DNA from: Amphiura filiformis
Lineage: Eukaryota; Echinodermata; Ophiuroidea; Amphilepidida; Amphiuridae
Direction of reading: 5' to 3'
DNA: 64,000 nucleotides
Assembly: GCF_039555335.1 (NCBI RefSeq)
Contig: NC_092640.1
Location: 27,437,446 to 27,501,445 of the forward strand
Shown here: positions 23,203 to 35,000 of the stretch, piece by piece
Numbering within the stretch: the stretch's first letter is position 1
Layout of the letters: each line of letters starts with the position of its first letter
Notes under the pieces: generated by a model
The model's database searches: none
What the model saw: only the letters and a program-made list of their open reading frames with translations
Told to the model about the DNA's origin: nothing
Made by a program: the position numbers and the translations under genes

Positions 23203-23816
23203 TACTCACCTTGAATAGAAATAAGGAATTATTTCAACCAATTAGTAAGCTTAAGCTTGAAATACAGAATCAGATGGAAGCCAGCTGAAAGGTTACGCAC
23301 TGTGCACTGCACAGTATATGCCATGGTCAGGTTCATGATGCATGTACAATGCATGGCCTATATTTACATTGCGTTTGTTAAAGAGTATACAGATTGAAGA
23401 CAGTTGCAAAGTAGTACAAGGAACTTCACTAATTTGTCCTCGTTCATAAATCTGATACAAGGCAATATAATGTGCCCCTATGATGCTACGCCACTGGTTA
23501 TACCAGAGATAATCACTACAATCGAATTACATACTTCATGATTAATAATTTGTGTGAATATCCAATACAGCTTTCCGTACCATTTCTTCAACATGTAGCC
23601 ATTTACATAAATCATGTGATAATAATTATAGGCCCTGTACATTCAATAGTGAACCTGAACATGGCATATCCATGTACTGTGCAGTGCACATTTTGCATGT
23701 ATAAATTAAATGGGTGCATATGCGCCATTTGCAGCTGGCTTCCACCTGATTCTCAAGAATCAGATTACGCTTATTAATTGTTTGGAATAGTGCAAGAAAG
23801 CTAATCAAGGTGAGAA
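23203..23816. mobile_element. TTAA-target inverted-repeat element, 614 bp
   Basis: TTAA flanks (23199-23202, 23817-23820) enclose termini TACTCACCTTGA and inverted TTCTCACCTTGA. The arms extend about 150 bp, including the shared ggaagccagctg and tgtgcactgcacagta segments. No coding sequence is seen. Confidence 0.75.
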
Positions 23817-24437
23817 TTAATTTCAATACACTTTTAAGTTTACATATACCCCGGATAATCATGGTAAATTTAGTGTGTAGATTCATAATTCTAGCAGTAA
23901 TACCTGGAAACATGCAGTTCATAAAGTTTGTTATACTGATCACACAGTGTCGACGCCCTATACGATAAATATAAATTTAATACTCCGTTGGTGAGCGACG
24001 GGCGAGTGGTATTTCACCGAACGCAAGAAAAGGAGTTCTATCTGATTGGCTAGCAATCGATCGCTTAGGTCGCTCAGTAGTCAACTACAAACTCAAAATG
24101 GAGCAATGTATTCAATTCGATTGAAATCGATTATTCTATTATTGACGTAGATAAAGAGAGTGATAGTGTGTCAATAATGTACATTGTATTGCACGTGGAT
24201 TTTACATGCATTCCTTTATATAATTATTTTCTCAAAGAGTTGAATATTATCACAATTTTTACAGTGGATTTCAAATTTTTTACATCAAAATTGCAGTTAA
24301 ACATATCCACAGCAAAATACCGGTCCTCACTAATTAGTGAATTTAATTTCCAGTTAGTATATTTAAAATAAAACCTGTGATTTACCTGACAACAAATAAC
24401 ATTTTCTTGCAATAGAAGTATCATATGGGATACTGAT

Positions 24438-25944
24438 ATGGTAGGCCGCAACAGCCACAACGTGGAGCTGCTACGCGTAGCTGACTTTTTGCTCCGTGGA
24501 GCCAAATTGACCAATCATGTTAGAGTTTTTCATTACTCGGAGGTAAAACTGACCAATCAAGTACGACTTACATTACTTGAAGCGAATTTATTCATTAAGA
24601 ATTTGCCAGACGAGCTTTACGTAGTTGCAAGATATCCTCAGTCACGAAAGTTATGATTCAAAAAGTAGTTTATTAAAAGTACGAACCGACTTATTATTAA
24701 GATAGACATGCACTCATAAGAAACTCATACAGTATTGTACATAACTATATAGCTAGGCAGAGTGGTGGTAAACCATGCACACAATTCTGCGATCTGCAGT
24801 GTATCGCCGGGAGCTAATTTGTACAACTTGCGCGGCGTGGCCTGCGGAATTCGACCTTCAGCAAACCAGTTCGGATTTACTTTATACATGTATACTAGTA
24901 GTAGGCCATACATACTGTAGTTACTGTCGGTTTTCCTATACACAATACTCAGTGCGCTCACCATTGACGCGTGACCTCTACAAATAGTGTATGTTAGAAG
25001 TATAGGCCATTGCCTAGTTGACGTCACTGTGTAAAAAATAACCGGCCAATATTTAAAGTATTCTCTGAAATTCTAGAAAATATAGTTTTGTAACATGTCC
25101 TAAATTTTTAGCTAATTTAGGTGTTTGGAAATATTGGTACTTTTGTGTTTTAGGAAGGATATGTAAACGACAGATAACACCAAAAAATATGAAGAAATTA
25201 TTTCTAAACCGTGTTAAGTCTGCAAACCATTATGCTTCTCATTTTCAAGAACGCTGGTTAACAATAAGCAGACTATTGTCTCATTTCGTAAACAAAAGCC
25301 CACACAGTATTGTTACCTTGCGTTCGCTTTATAATCATTCACCCAACTGAAACTATAATACCAGCTCATTGCTCATTGCACAGGTAAAACTGACACAAGT
25401 GCAGTGTGTATTTAACCAGAGAAGATCTGATGTAACATAGTGGAGCTGATGTCCTTGAGTGTTATCGGGGGTCAACAGCTTATAAAGGGGATTAAGTCCT
25501 TCAAAGGTCGTGGTGAATTCTACAGTAGACATGACTGCATCATGATTATTTTAAAGTCAACAACATTCAACAATATGATCACCGTGATAGTATGACAGTA
25601 TCAGTACCGTGGGTGTCAGTGATCCTGGCCTGACACAGTAGACAAACAAACAAACAAACAAACACGCCACACACATGACACATGCATGCAAGGTAAAATT
25701 GACTATACACTAATCAAACAATGGTATTGATCCTGTACAACTGGTCGTGGTTTATTTACATTCGATTCATTTAAAATCCCCATAGTAAACATTAATTTTG
25801 GCAAGAGTTTTCTCTCTGGAACGAGGATGCATCCACTGGCTCCGCGTAATGAAAAGATCTAACATGATTGGTCAATTTAGCTCCGCGAAGCGAAAAGCAA
25901 GCTACGCGTAGCAGCTCCACGTTGTGGCGGTTACGGCCAGCCAT
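24438..25944. mobile_element. TIR element with 8-bp target duplication, 1.5 kb
   Basis: The exact duplication atactgat (24430-24437 and 25945-25952) flanks inverted termini of roughly 120 bp starting ATGGTAGGCC / ATGGCTGGCC. They continue with acaacgtggagctgctacgc and, further in, ttgaccaatcatgtta. An 8-bp duplication suggests an hAT- or P-type transposase, although the end sequence is not a standard hAT CAG end. No transposase frame was recognised. Confidence 0.8.
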
Positions 25945-26199
25945 ATACTGATCATGCGAAAATCGTATAGAATAGAAACAGTGTGGCAGACTCTCAAAAT
26001 CTCACATTGTATGCTTAGCCTGAGTCGCTCGGCCTATCTCGAATAAAATCACCATGCGTAGCTGTTGAAAAACGTGAGGATTCATCGTACTATCACGGCA
26101 ATTTTTGACACGAAGATATAGGGACGATGACGGTGTGGATCATCTACCATTGTCTACTGAAGCATAATTAATGTCAGGGATAATTTTCCGCAAGTTACA

Positions 26200-26386
26200 G
26201 CCTAATCGGAGCAGCTTTTAATTTGACCTGACCTTTGACCTCGGATGACCTTTGAGGTTTAGTATCAGGGATCATTTTCCCTGAGTTAAAGGCCGATCGG
26301 AGCAACTTCAAACTTGATCTGACCTTTGACCTCGGAGGACCATTGCAGTTTTGTAGGGATTAATTTCCCCGAGCTACATCCCGAAT
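26200..26386. repeat. Minisatellite (gacctttgacctcggatgacc)
   Basis: There are two to three units containing acctgacctttgacctcgga and ccgatcggagcaacttca. A further unit resumes after the inserted MITE (26783-26835), which shows that the MITE landed inside this array. Confidence 0.75.
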
Positions 26387-26782
26387 CAGAGGATGATTTA
26401 AGGAAGCCCCATCATGCACTGCAAACGTGTTATCACCAGAGTTTCAACTGCAACTTTACTTTTCAAATCCCATTGAATTCTGTGCAAAAGATGTTGTTTA
26501 AGAATTGTGCGTGTGTCATTATTACTTGGTCGATTTCAGATCTAAAGTGATGTATGCATGAAGGATAATTCACACCTTCTGTAGGTAACATAAAATGTGA
26601 AATCGACTAGCATTGTGAATGCGTTTTTATTGTAAATATATCAGTCCAAATTCAAATTTAACCATGGCCGTCAATGCAATGTGCGAGCAGTGTGGTGTCA
26701 TGTTCACTCACACAGCTGTGCTAACCGCAAGTCAACACAGTGGCGTGGTGGGAAGTGTTTAAATCATCCTCTGATCCCGAAT
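26378..26782. mobile_element. MITE family M9, copy 2
   Basis: The element spans 26387-26773 (387 bp) with the exact 9-bp duplication atcccgaat (26378-26386, 26774-26782). It is in inverse orientation to copy 1, with the same CAGAGGATGATTTAAG termini. The open frame 26326-26550 over it is not a gene. Confidence 0.9.
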
Positions 26783-27077
26783 GGAGCAACTTTAAATTTG
26801 ACCTGACCTTTAACCTCAGATGACCTTTGCGGTTTTGAACTTTATTTTATTTTATTTATTTCTTCTTTAACCTGGGACATGCAATCAGTGACCAGCACTG
26901 TTCTCCCTTGCTGCCCAGGATACAACACAGATAAACAACAAACATGAATTTAAGAGTATTTAAAAATATACATAAAAGTCATAAAATTAATACCATATAA
27001 ATTATACACATACCAGGTACAAGAAATTTAAATAACATATGATAATTACATTTACAATGTGCTACATAAAAGAGATA

Positions 27078-30000
27078 TTATTGCAAGTTAGTATATATGT
27101 TCTTGAAAACATTTGCATTGACAGGAAGGGATTTTGATGTTTCGGGAAAGATCATTCCAGGCCTTAGCACCCTGAACAGGAAAGTTCTCTTGCCAGTCTC
27201 AGTGCGCATCTTATTTATAACCAGATTCCCAGCGGTCGATGATCTGAGAGTATGATTGCTATAAGCATCAATACACTTGGTGAAAATATTGCACAGGTTA
27301 GGGGGTACCAGCCCCAAGACATTTAAAAACATTGAGACAGATATGATATTTACGACGATCAGAAAAAGTTTCCCAGTTTAGGGAATCAAAGACAAAATGA
27401 GTTGGAGTGCGCATTGGGACACCAATGATTGCTCTACCGAGACGTTTTTGATGGCGATCCAACCTGTTCAGGAGAGTTAAGCCTGCATTTGACCAAATTA
27501 GATCACAATAATCAACTTTAGGTAAAACAACAGATGTATACAACAACTTCAGGGTGTCAACAGCTAAAAACTTTCTCTGATACGGTAAAAAAAGACCAAT
27601 ATATTTATAAAGTGACATGCAGATTTTATCAATTTGGTGTTCCCAAGTTAACCGCTGATCAAAAATAATGCCAAGATACTTAAAATGTGGGACACATTCA
27701 AGGGGCTGATCTTTGATATGAACAGTAAGAGGAACAGAGGATGCAAGTTTACGAGCAGATCCAAACAGCATAGTTTTGGTTTTATTAACATTCAATGTGA
27801 GCCTATGTTGGTGAAGCCATTTAGCAACACTTTGCATACCAGAATTCAATACATTATTTACTTCATCAATGTTTTTACTGGCAAAGAAAATGGCAGTATC
27901 ATCAGCATAAAGGTTTATTTTGCAATTCTTGACAACTGTAGGGAGATTGTTGATATATATTGTAAATAAAAGAGGCCCCAGGATTGACCCCTGGGGTACC
28001 CCAAATGTCACAGGTGCGAGTTCAGAAAGTGAATTACCTAATTTGGTAGCCTGTTTTCTTTCACCCAAGTATGAGGAGAACCAGCGTAGTTCCAGTCCAC
28101 AAACACCAACACTCTGAAGCCTCGAGAGCAAGATCGGGTGATTGACCGTGTCAAAGGCCTTTTTCAGGTCTAAAAAAATGGCCCCCACATAACTACCACG
28201 ATCAATGTGATTTAAAATGTAATCTGTTACATCAACAAGAGTGGTGAGTGTTGAGTGTTTGGGTCTGAAACCACCCTGTTCAGGACATAACATGTTATTT
28301 TGTGACAAAAAAACATAAAATTGATCGTAGACAAGTCTTTCAAAGATCTTCATGATCACCGGAATAACAGAGATGGGCCTATAGTTGCTGGAGACATTAC
28401 GGGGCCCATCTTTATAGATAGGACTCACTCTACTTTGTTTCCAAACTGCAGGAACAACACCTGTCTGAAGGCTGAGATTAAAAATATGAGCAAGAGGTGT
28501 AACAAGAGCACTAGCACCAGCTTTCAGAAATTTAGTATTGACACCATCAAGACCAGTGGCCTTTTCAGTGGGAAGTGATCTAAGAATCTTTGAAATACTT
28601 TCTTCCGTAATAATATTAAAATTAAAACTAGCAACACAATTATTTGTCCTGGTTGGTAAAGGTAAAACATTTGTGTTGGTACCAAAATTATCATCCAATT
28701 TCTGCCCAATGGTGGAAAAGAACTTATTCATGACACTGGCAATTTCCATTTTATCACTGACAGTGTTATCTCCGTCAAGCATAGAGGAGATAGTTGACTC
28801 TGTGTTCCCAGGAAGCAGGGTTTTGATGGTTTTCCACAGCTTACGAGGATTATTCTGGTTGCTGGATATTGTATTACAAAAATAGTTTCTCTTTAAGATA
28901 TCAGCCATATTATTGAGTTTATTACGCAAAAACCGTGCCTGCTTCCAGTCATCAGGATGTTTAGATTTCTCTGCTTTAGTACGAGCAGAGAGGCATTTTC
29001 TACGAAATTCCAAGTACTCATTGGTAATCCAATTGGGTTGATTTTGATTGATCTTAATTCTTTTGATGGGAGCATGTGTCTCACAAACAGGGCGAAGTAG
29101 ACCAAGAAAAATATCCAAAGCTAAGTCAGGACAGCTTGCACAACTAACAGCTTGCCAAGGAACATCAATGAGGTCATTCAGAAACTCAGTCTCATCAAAA
29201 CGCCTGAATGATCTAGCCTCGATATAACGAGCATCACGTTTGACTCTACCAGCTTTCCTGGCAGCATAAATTATAGAATGATCACTGAGAAAACATGGGA
29301 TAACACCATTTTGATGGTACATTTCTGGTCTACTTGTCCAGATATGGTCAATATATGTTTGACTGTGATTTGTTATTCTTGTAGGATCTTTAGTGATTAG
29401 GTTCATATTATGATTCGACATTGTGTTCTGGAGCCTGGACCACTTAGACTTCTCAGCAGATGTTTTGGCATGCGAGTTACAATTAAAATCACCAAGGCAA
29501 ATCAGCTCAGCATGATTATTTCTGTTGTTAGAAGAGTGAATTTCTTGGAAAGCACTATCAAGGAGCTCAAAAAATTGGTCACAGTCCGGAGGCCTGTACA
29601 CAATGCCAACCATAATAGGTCTGGTAAAAGGGAGGGTCACCTTAAACCACATTCCTTCAATGGGAACATTGACATCAATGATGGAATATTGCAAACTTGA
29701 CCTGATATAAGCAGCAACTCCACCCCCATTTCTGTTTCTATCATTACGAATGAGATCATAACCACTTATTTGAAGTTCATTATCAGAGATATAATCATTA
29801 AGTTTGGTTTCATTCAAACCAAGTATGTCAGGTTTACAGTCATATGTAATTATCGAGAGTTCATGAACCTTAATATTCAGTGAGTTTATGTTTAGACACA
29901 TAAAACGAAGACCTTTTAGAGTATCAAAAATTTTAGTGTGATCATTATTGTCAACTTCAGAACATTTATAGTCCGATTGCAAGTCTTGAGTTGTCGTAGT

Positions 30001-30828
30001 ATTGCTCTGACTAGATGCATCAGTTGCAGTCATTCCATTTGTGGGCATCTGAGGTAGACAGTTGGTACATCTTCCTTGGGGTACAGGACGATTTTGGGAC
30101 CGGTACTCTCTCTTTTCAAGGCCAGAACATTTGAGATGGAGCGGTTTGCTACAAACTGAGCAGTGCGATCTCCGATGATTATTTTGAATTTTTCTGCTAC
30201 AGTTATTGCACTCGGTACGGGATTCGGTGGGACCAGGATTTGTTTCAATGTCCCCACTAAAGATATTTGAATCTTGTTTAATAGTTTTAGGTTGCGTTTG
30301 ATCCTGCGTTTGAGCAGGTAGACTAGTTATGTTCACATCTTGCACCAGTTCAGCATGTTCCATTGACCTTTTGACAATGTGAGTATTATTAAGGTTCCCT
30401 TGGTTGCGACGACGTTTAATTTGTGCGCCAGCTCGACATCCCCGGGTTACAGGGGGGAAGATTATCTTAAGATCTTTAATTGTTGACCAAGTGTCATTTG
30501 GCAGCCATTGATTTTGTTTGTTGTACTGAAGAAGTTTGTCTCGTGTGTATTTAATTTTTTGTATAACAGAGTTAGTACTAGACGCAGAGGTTTGAACATT
30601 TGCCTCATTGATATCATCAGGGCCTGGGTTGGACTGGATATCTCCACAACTAATTAACCCTATTTGGAAAGTTATTGTACTATTTGGATACAATAAAACC
30701 GGTTTCTTAACAAATTTGTCATGTTGTAGTATGTAGCTCATTGAAGAAGACTTTGAGTTCAGCAAAGTACAATGTTGACATCTCACACCTGAGAGTATCA
30801 GGGTAATTAACAGGTACTTGAGAAGCAT
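27078..30828 (-). CDS. LINE polyprotein: signal peptide-2A-2A-PHD-endonuclease-RT, one frameshift
   Basis: The single ORF starts at ATG 30828. Residues 1-18 are hydrophobic (MLLKYLLITLILSGVRC), like a signal peptide. A first 2A-like motif GDIQSNPGP ends at residue 70 and a second, GDIETNPGP, ends at 200. A C4HC3 PHD-like finger spans about 207-257 (C207, C210, C223, C226, H231, C234, C254, C257). The apurinic-type endonuclease (about 308-520) shows N313, E340, LGDFN at 445-449 and SDH at 515-517. The reverse transcriptase has LDLKKAFD (D887), GVPQGS (943-948) and YADD (974-977). The intact frame stops at 27298. The true C-terminus (LVPPNLCNIF ... to 27078) continues in another frame after a one-base change in a run of four C at 27312-27315. 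All catalytic residues are present. Confidence 0.92.
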
Positions 30829-31199
30829 GGTTCCTTGTTGAAGATATAGTTAGGTTCAATATAAAGTGGAAGAAAACTCACCAAGAGTGTGATAAAGTGA
30901 TCAATAATCCAGTCAAGTAGGTCAGTAATGTTAAGTACTGGTTCAATATGTAGTGACTAGTAGTAGTAATAGTACTAGCAGTGTACATAAAGTAGAAATC
31001 AAGATCACATTTCGATGAAATTATACAAAAATTACAAATGCCATAAACTGGCAAAACAGCTCAAAACAGTCAGTGCAGGTTCACGAATTGTGTGGTGCAA
31101 AAATTACAGTGCCAGGCGCCCCAAAGATGGTAGGATGGACACAAGTAGACAGAGCCCTGCACAAGTGCTGCCAGTAGGCGCCAGGGTTGCCAGGGTTGC

Positions 31200-31348
31200 C
31201 ATCTACAGGTATGTATGTAGAACTACATACATCTACAGGTATGTATGTAGAACTACATGACTGTATTCTCTAGTGACTGCTAGAGGAATATGTTTTTGCC
31301 ACATGTACATGTATTCTCTAGTGACTGTTAGAGGAATGTGTTTTTGCT
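31200..31348. repeat. Two short tandem duplications in the LINE leader region
   Basis: The unit atctacaggtatgtatgtag (about 28 bp) occurs twice at 31200-31260. A unit of about 43 bp (gtattctctagtgactg ... gtgtttttgc) occurs twice at 31262-31348. They may be 5' UTR monomers of the LINE or unrelated flank. Confidence 0.6.
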
Positions 31349-31734
31349 TTGTGACAGACAGAGAAAGTCTGCCTGCTTATTGTATAGATATATCATAAAT
31401 ATACATTTAAGTGTCAAAGTGTGTGACCAGTTTTATAGAACCTTTGGACCCCGCATGCATCTGGTGTCATTAAAAATGAGCTAACTAATTAACCCTAACC
31501 ACTGAATCTAGCTTGAATAATTAAAGTGTGTCATAAAATCACTAAAACAAACTTCTAAGTTCAAGTTAAAATCAAGTTGAGACAGGGTATTCACTGGTTT
31601 GAAAAGTTTGCAGCATTAATCAGAAAGCTTCAGAAGGCCTATACATATAATATCATTGCCACGAACGAGAATGTTTTGGTACTTAAATAAGAATCCCTTT
31701 AAAAGGGGGTGTGCCGGGACGAATATGACTAGTC

Positions 31735-31839
31735 TTCCAATGTGCACCAAAGGAGAGTGCCATATCAGTTAGACCACGCTACCCAACAAGTTATAACCAA
31801 TCATCATGCTTTAATTTATCTATTTCAAATTTCAGCAAC
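31735..31839 (+). promoter_or_regulatory. Conserved upstream segment of copy C
   Basis: This is the counterpart of the segment upstream of copy B, with the same ataaccaat motif and tttcaaatttcag directly before caacATG. A one-base difference shifts the frame upstream of the ATG between the two copies, which argues that this stretch is not translated. Confidence 0.5.
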
Positions 31840-32021
31840 ATGGCGTCAGCATCAGAAACAGAAGATGCCTTTACTAAGAGAATGTCTCAATTGGTGGGAG
31901 ACAGCCATCTGTGTTTGTCTGTAGCTTTAGGCGTCCAGACTGGACTGTTTGAAAAGATGGCGGAATGGGACGAACCAAAATCTTCTGAAGAGATTGCTCA
32001 AGCCACGGAGTCAAAAGAACG
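31840..32021 (+). CDS. Copy C exon 1
   Basis: It encodes MASASETEDAFTKRMSQL ... SEEIAQATESKE. The donor is gtagga after CG, the first two bases of an Arg codon. It is 182 bp, as in copy B. Confidence 0.88.
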
Positions 32022-35000
32022 GTAGGACTTCATTGTTGATTAACCAGTTAGCTAACATTTTGACTTCTTTTCAATTCCTTACTTAATTGAAAAAATTTTC
32101 AGTGACTCACCATTTGACTTCCGGGGAGGGGGAAAGTTAGGGTCGGGGCAAATTGTTCTTTGGTTTAACACTAGGTATTGCCCATTTTTTCAGTAATATT
32201 GGGGAAAGATCACCCCTGGATGTCAAATGGTGCGTCCTTATGTTCATTTTATGATGAAATATATTATGATATCATTTTTTATTCATTGATTATCTGTATA
32301 TCTTACAGCTGAGATGTATTTAATTTTATTAGTCTCAGCTTAAATGTTTCTGACAAAATAATGTCAGTATCGTCTACTTCGATTTCGTATAATATTAATG
32401 AGTTTTACAAAATCAATTTGTTTGCTTGTTTACATGCAGCTACGTTAGGGAGTGGCTTGGAGCAATGGTCACAGGCAAAATCGTTGAGTTATCAACAGAT
32501 TCCTCAGGAGTGGATCGATTCTTGCTACCACCACGTCGACGTAATGCATTAACAAGAGCAGGGTCTACAGATAGTAGCGCTGCTTATTCACTGACTATTC
32601 CTGCTCTGGCGGAAGTATTTGGGCAAATAGTAAACTGCTTCAAGAAAGACGGACCAAAAGGTATGATCAGATTGCACTTGCATAAATGGGCACCACCACC
32701 ACCACACCACCATCACCACCATCACCACCACTCCACAACCACACCACTACTACTCCAATTTTGTAAAATTTACCTCAATTTCCTGTGGTTTATCAAAAGT
32801 TAGCAACCTTTCCAGTGATCAGTCAACATTTAGCATGATTGCCCATTTTATTACATGTGACATTGGGCCTCCTGCTTGTTATCGTTGTTCAGTTTTATCA
32901 TCTTCGTAAATCTTTGTTAATCTGCTTCTTCCTCGTCTACTACTTTTTCTTCCTATTCTTTAGTCTTCGTCTTCTCTTTCTTTTTCTTTTCTTTTCTTTT
33001 ATACTTCATATCCCTTCTTCCTCCGCATCTCCAACTCTTCAGGTCTCTTAACATGCTTAAGAGCGGTTATTGCACCGCTAACTGGTGGACCGAGCTACGT
33101 GCACACTTCACTTCTAGGAGTACTAGACCCCTGGTTTTCATTTAATTGTATTTTTTTAAATTATTATTTCAAAATTGAAATTAATTAATTAACTTGATTA
33201 ATATAAATTAATTGACCCTTTTCCTAATACTAATAGCTCTTTATATTAATCTTCAAACTAAACTACTAGCGTCCAACGATACTTTTATTTGTAGTATTAG
33301 ATCAGTCCTATCATGCCTATAGTAGTCCAGGCAAACTAATTGATTTTTTAGGTAAAGGTCAAACAAATTGCAACAGAATTTTTTTCACCACAATGCATTT
33401 CTATAATGTCCCTAGAATGACATACTAAAAGTCCCTAAATATCCAAGTGGTGGAAATATGCCTAATTTGCATAAATCCAAAATGGCTTTTTTTTCACAGA
33501 TTTTTCACCTTATTTTGAATTTAACGCTCATCTTATATAACTTTTCAGGTATTTTAGATGCCTAAAATGCTTATTCCAGAATGGATAATCAATACATGTT
33601 TCACAAACTTGCCTAACGTCTCAATATGGGTGCCTTAATTTGCATAAATTTTGGGGCATTTTATATTGATTTGGTCATCATTCCCAGTTTACACAACGTT
33701 TGTGGTAATTTAAATACCTAAAGTGCACATTAATAGGATTAGTAAATTCGATGTATGTTTCACAAGTGTGCACCATGCCTTAATATGTGTACCCTAATTT
33801 GCATAAATCCATAATGGCCACCATTTGTAGTACATTTTGAACTTATTTAGTCATATTTATTCTCATATTACGTTGTTTTTTTGGAGTGATTCTTAAGCCT
33901 AAAATGTATGTTTCAGGATGGGTCATGTTAATATGTACTCCAAAATGTTTCATATGTCATAATCTGTGCCTTTATTACAAATGGCGGTCAGTTACGGACT
34001 TGTCATACTGACAATACCCTGATTTATTAATACAAAATATCACACAAAACCATGGCTATCATCCAGATTGGCTTAAAGTTATGTTGTATTCCTCAATATG
34101 ACAATCTTAGAATAAGCACTTATGTGGTAAAGTCATCTTCAGTAGCATCAATTTCAATGTCTGGTGGCGGCGAGCTGGTACAGCAAGTGCCACGGCACAC
34201 AGTGCAGGCTGTTGAACAAGGTAGACCATACTTTTGGCATGTTCAATTTTGTTTTCGCAGTCTTTCTTATATCCATATCTGATGATCTCAAGCAATGATT
34301 GTGGTGTTGGCGCTTACTCAGTATGTAATGGAAAATATTGGCGATCAACAATCTGCCAGCGCCAATCTTCTGGAAGCAAATTGTTTGCCTAACCCTTCCA
34401 CTCTAGTATTTGCTAGTAGACATACAGACTGTGGTACTTTGCGGCAGGCGGATGTTGGTGGTAATGTCAATGCTTCTACAACTTAGCGAGGTGCTAGTTG
34501 AGACTTTCACACACAATTCCCTCTACCTCTGATAATGTCCTTTTTAAGATGTTCTTCTGTTTGATTGAATACCTTGACATGTTCATAAAAGCATTCCTTT
34601 TAATCCTCGAGGGCTATACCCTCCCAAATTCCAAATAGACGGAATGTGGTGTCACAGCCAAGAACAGCATGGATTAAAAGAATGTGGTCACACAAGCTAT
34701 TTCACAAATTCACCTTCAACGTTTTGACGTTCCACTTTCTATGCTTCTTAGAGTTTTGCTTTGGCTCTGGTGCAAAGTTGATGTTATGTGCATTCAGTTC
34801 AGCATAGTAGATGAGTAGGACGAGGAGGTCAGTGTCATCAGTATCAATAGGTCTTGCAGACTCTACTGCTGTGGTGACTCAGGACATCGCATTGTGTCGT
34901 GCATAAAATGTAATACAACCAGTCATTTCCAGCTTGTCACTGAGGAGGTTGATGAAACATTGCTTGTTAACGTCGATGCAAGGAATTGATAACCATGTCA

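Larger units (their letters stand above)
26843..31400 (-). mobile_element. CR1-type non-LTR retrotransposon, nearly full length
   Basis: The element reads on the minus strand: a 5' leader (upper boundary uncertain, about 30.9-31.4 kb), one long ORF, a short 3' UTR, and an (AAATA)n-like tail at about 26843-26865. Only one lesion is seen in about 3.7 kb of coding sequence, so the insertion is probably recent. Its leader may include two short tandem duplications (31200-31260 and 31262-31348). Target duplications could not be identified because the 5' end is not defined. Confidence 0.8.

Noticed and set aside
26326-26550. Open frame over 26.3-26.55 kb as a gene
   Set aside because: It lies mostly in M9 MITE copy 2 and the neighbouring minisatellite.
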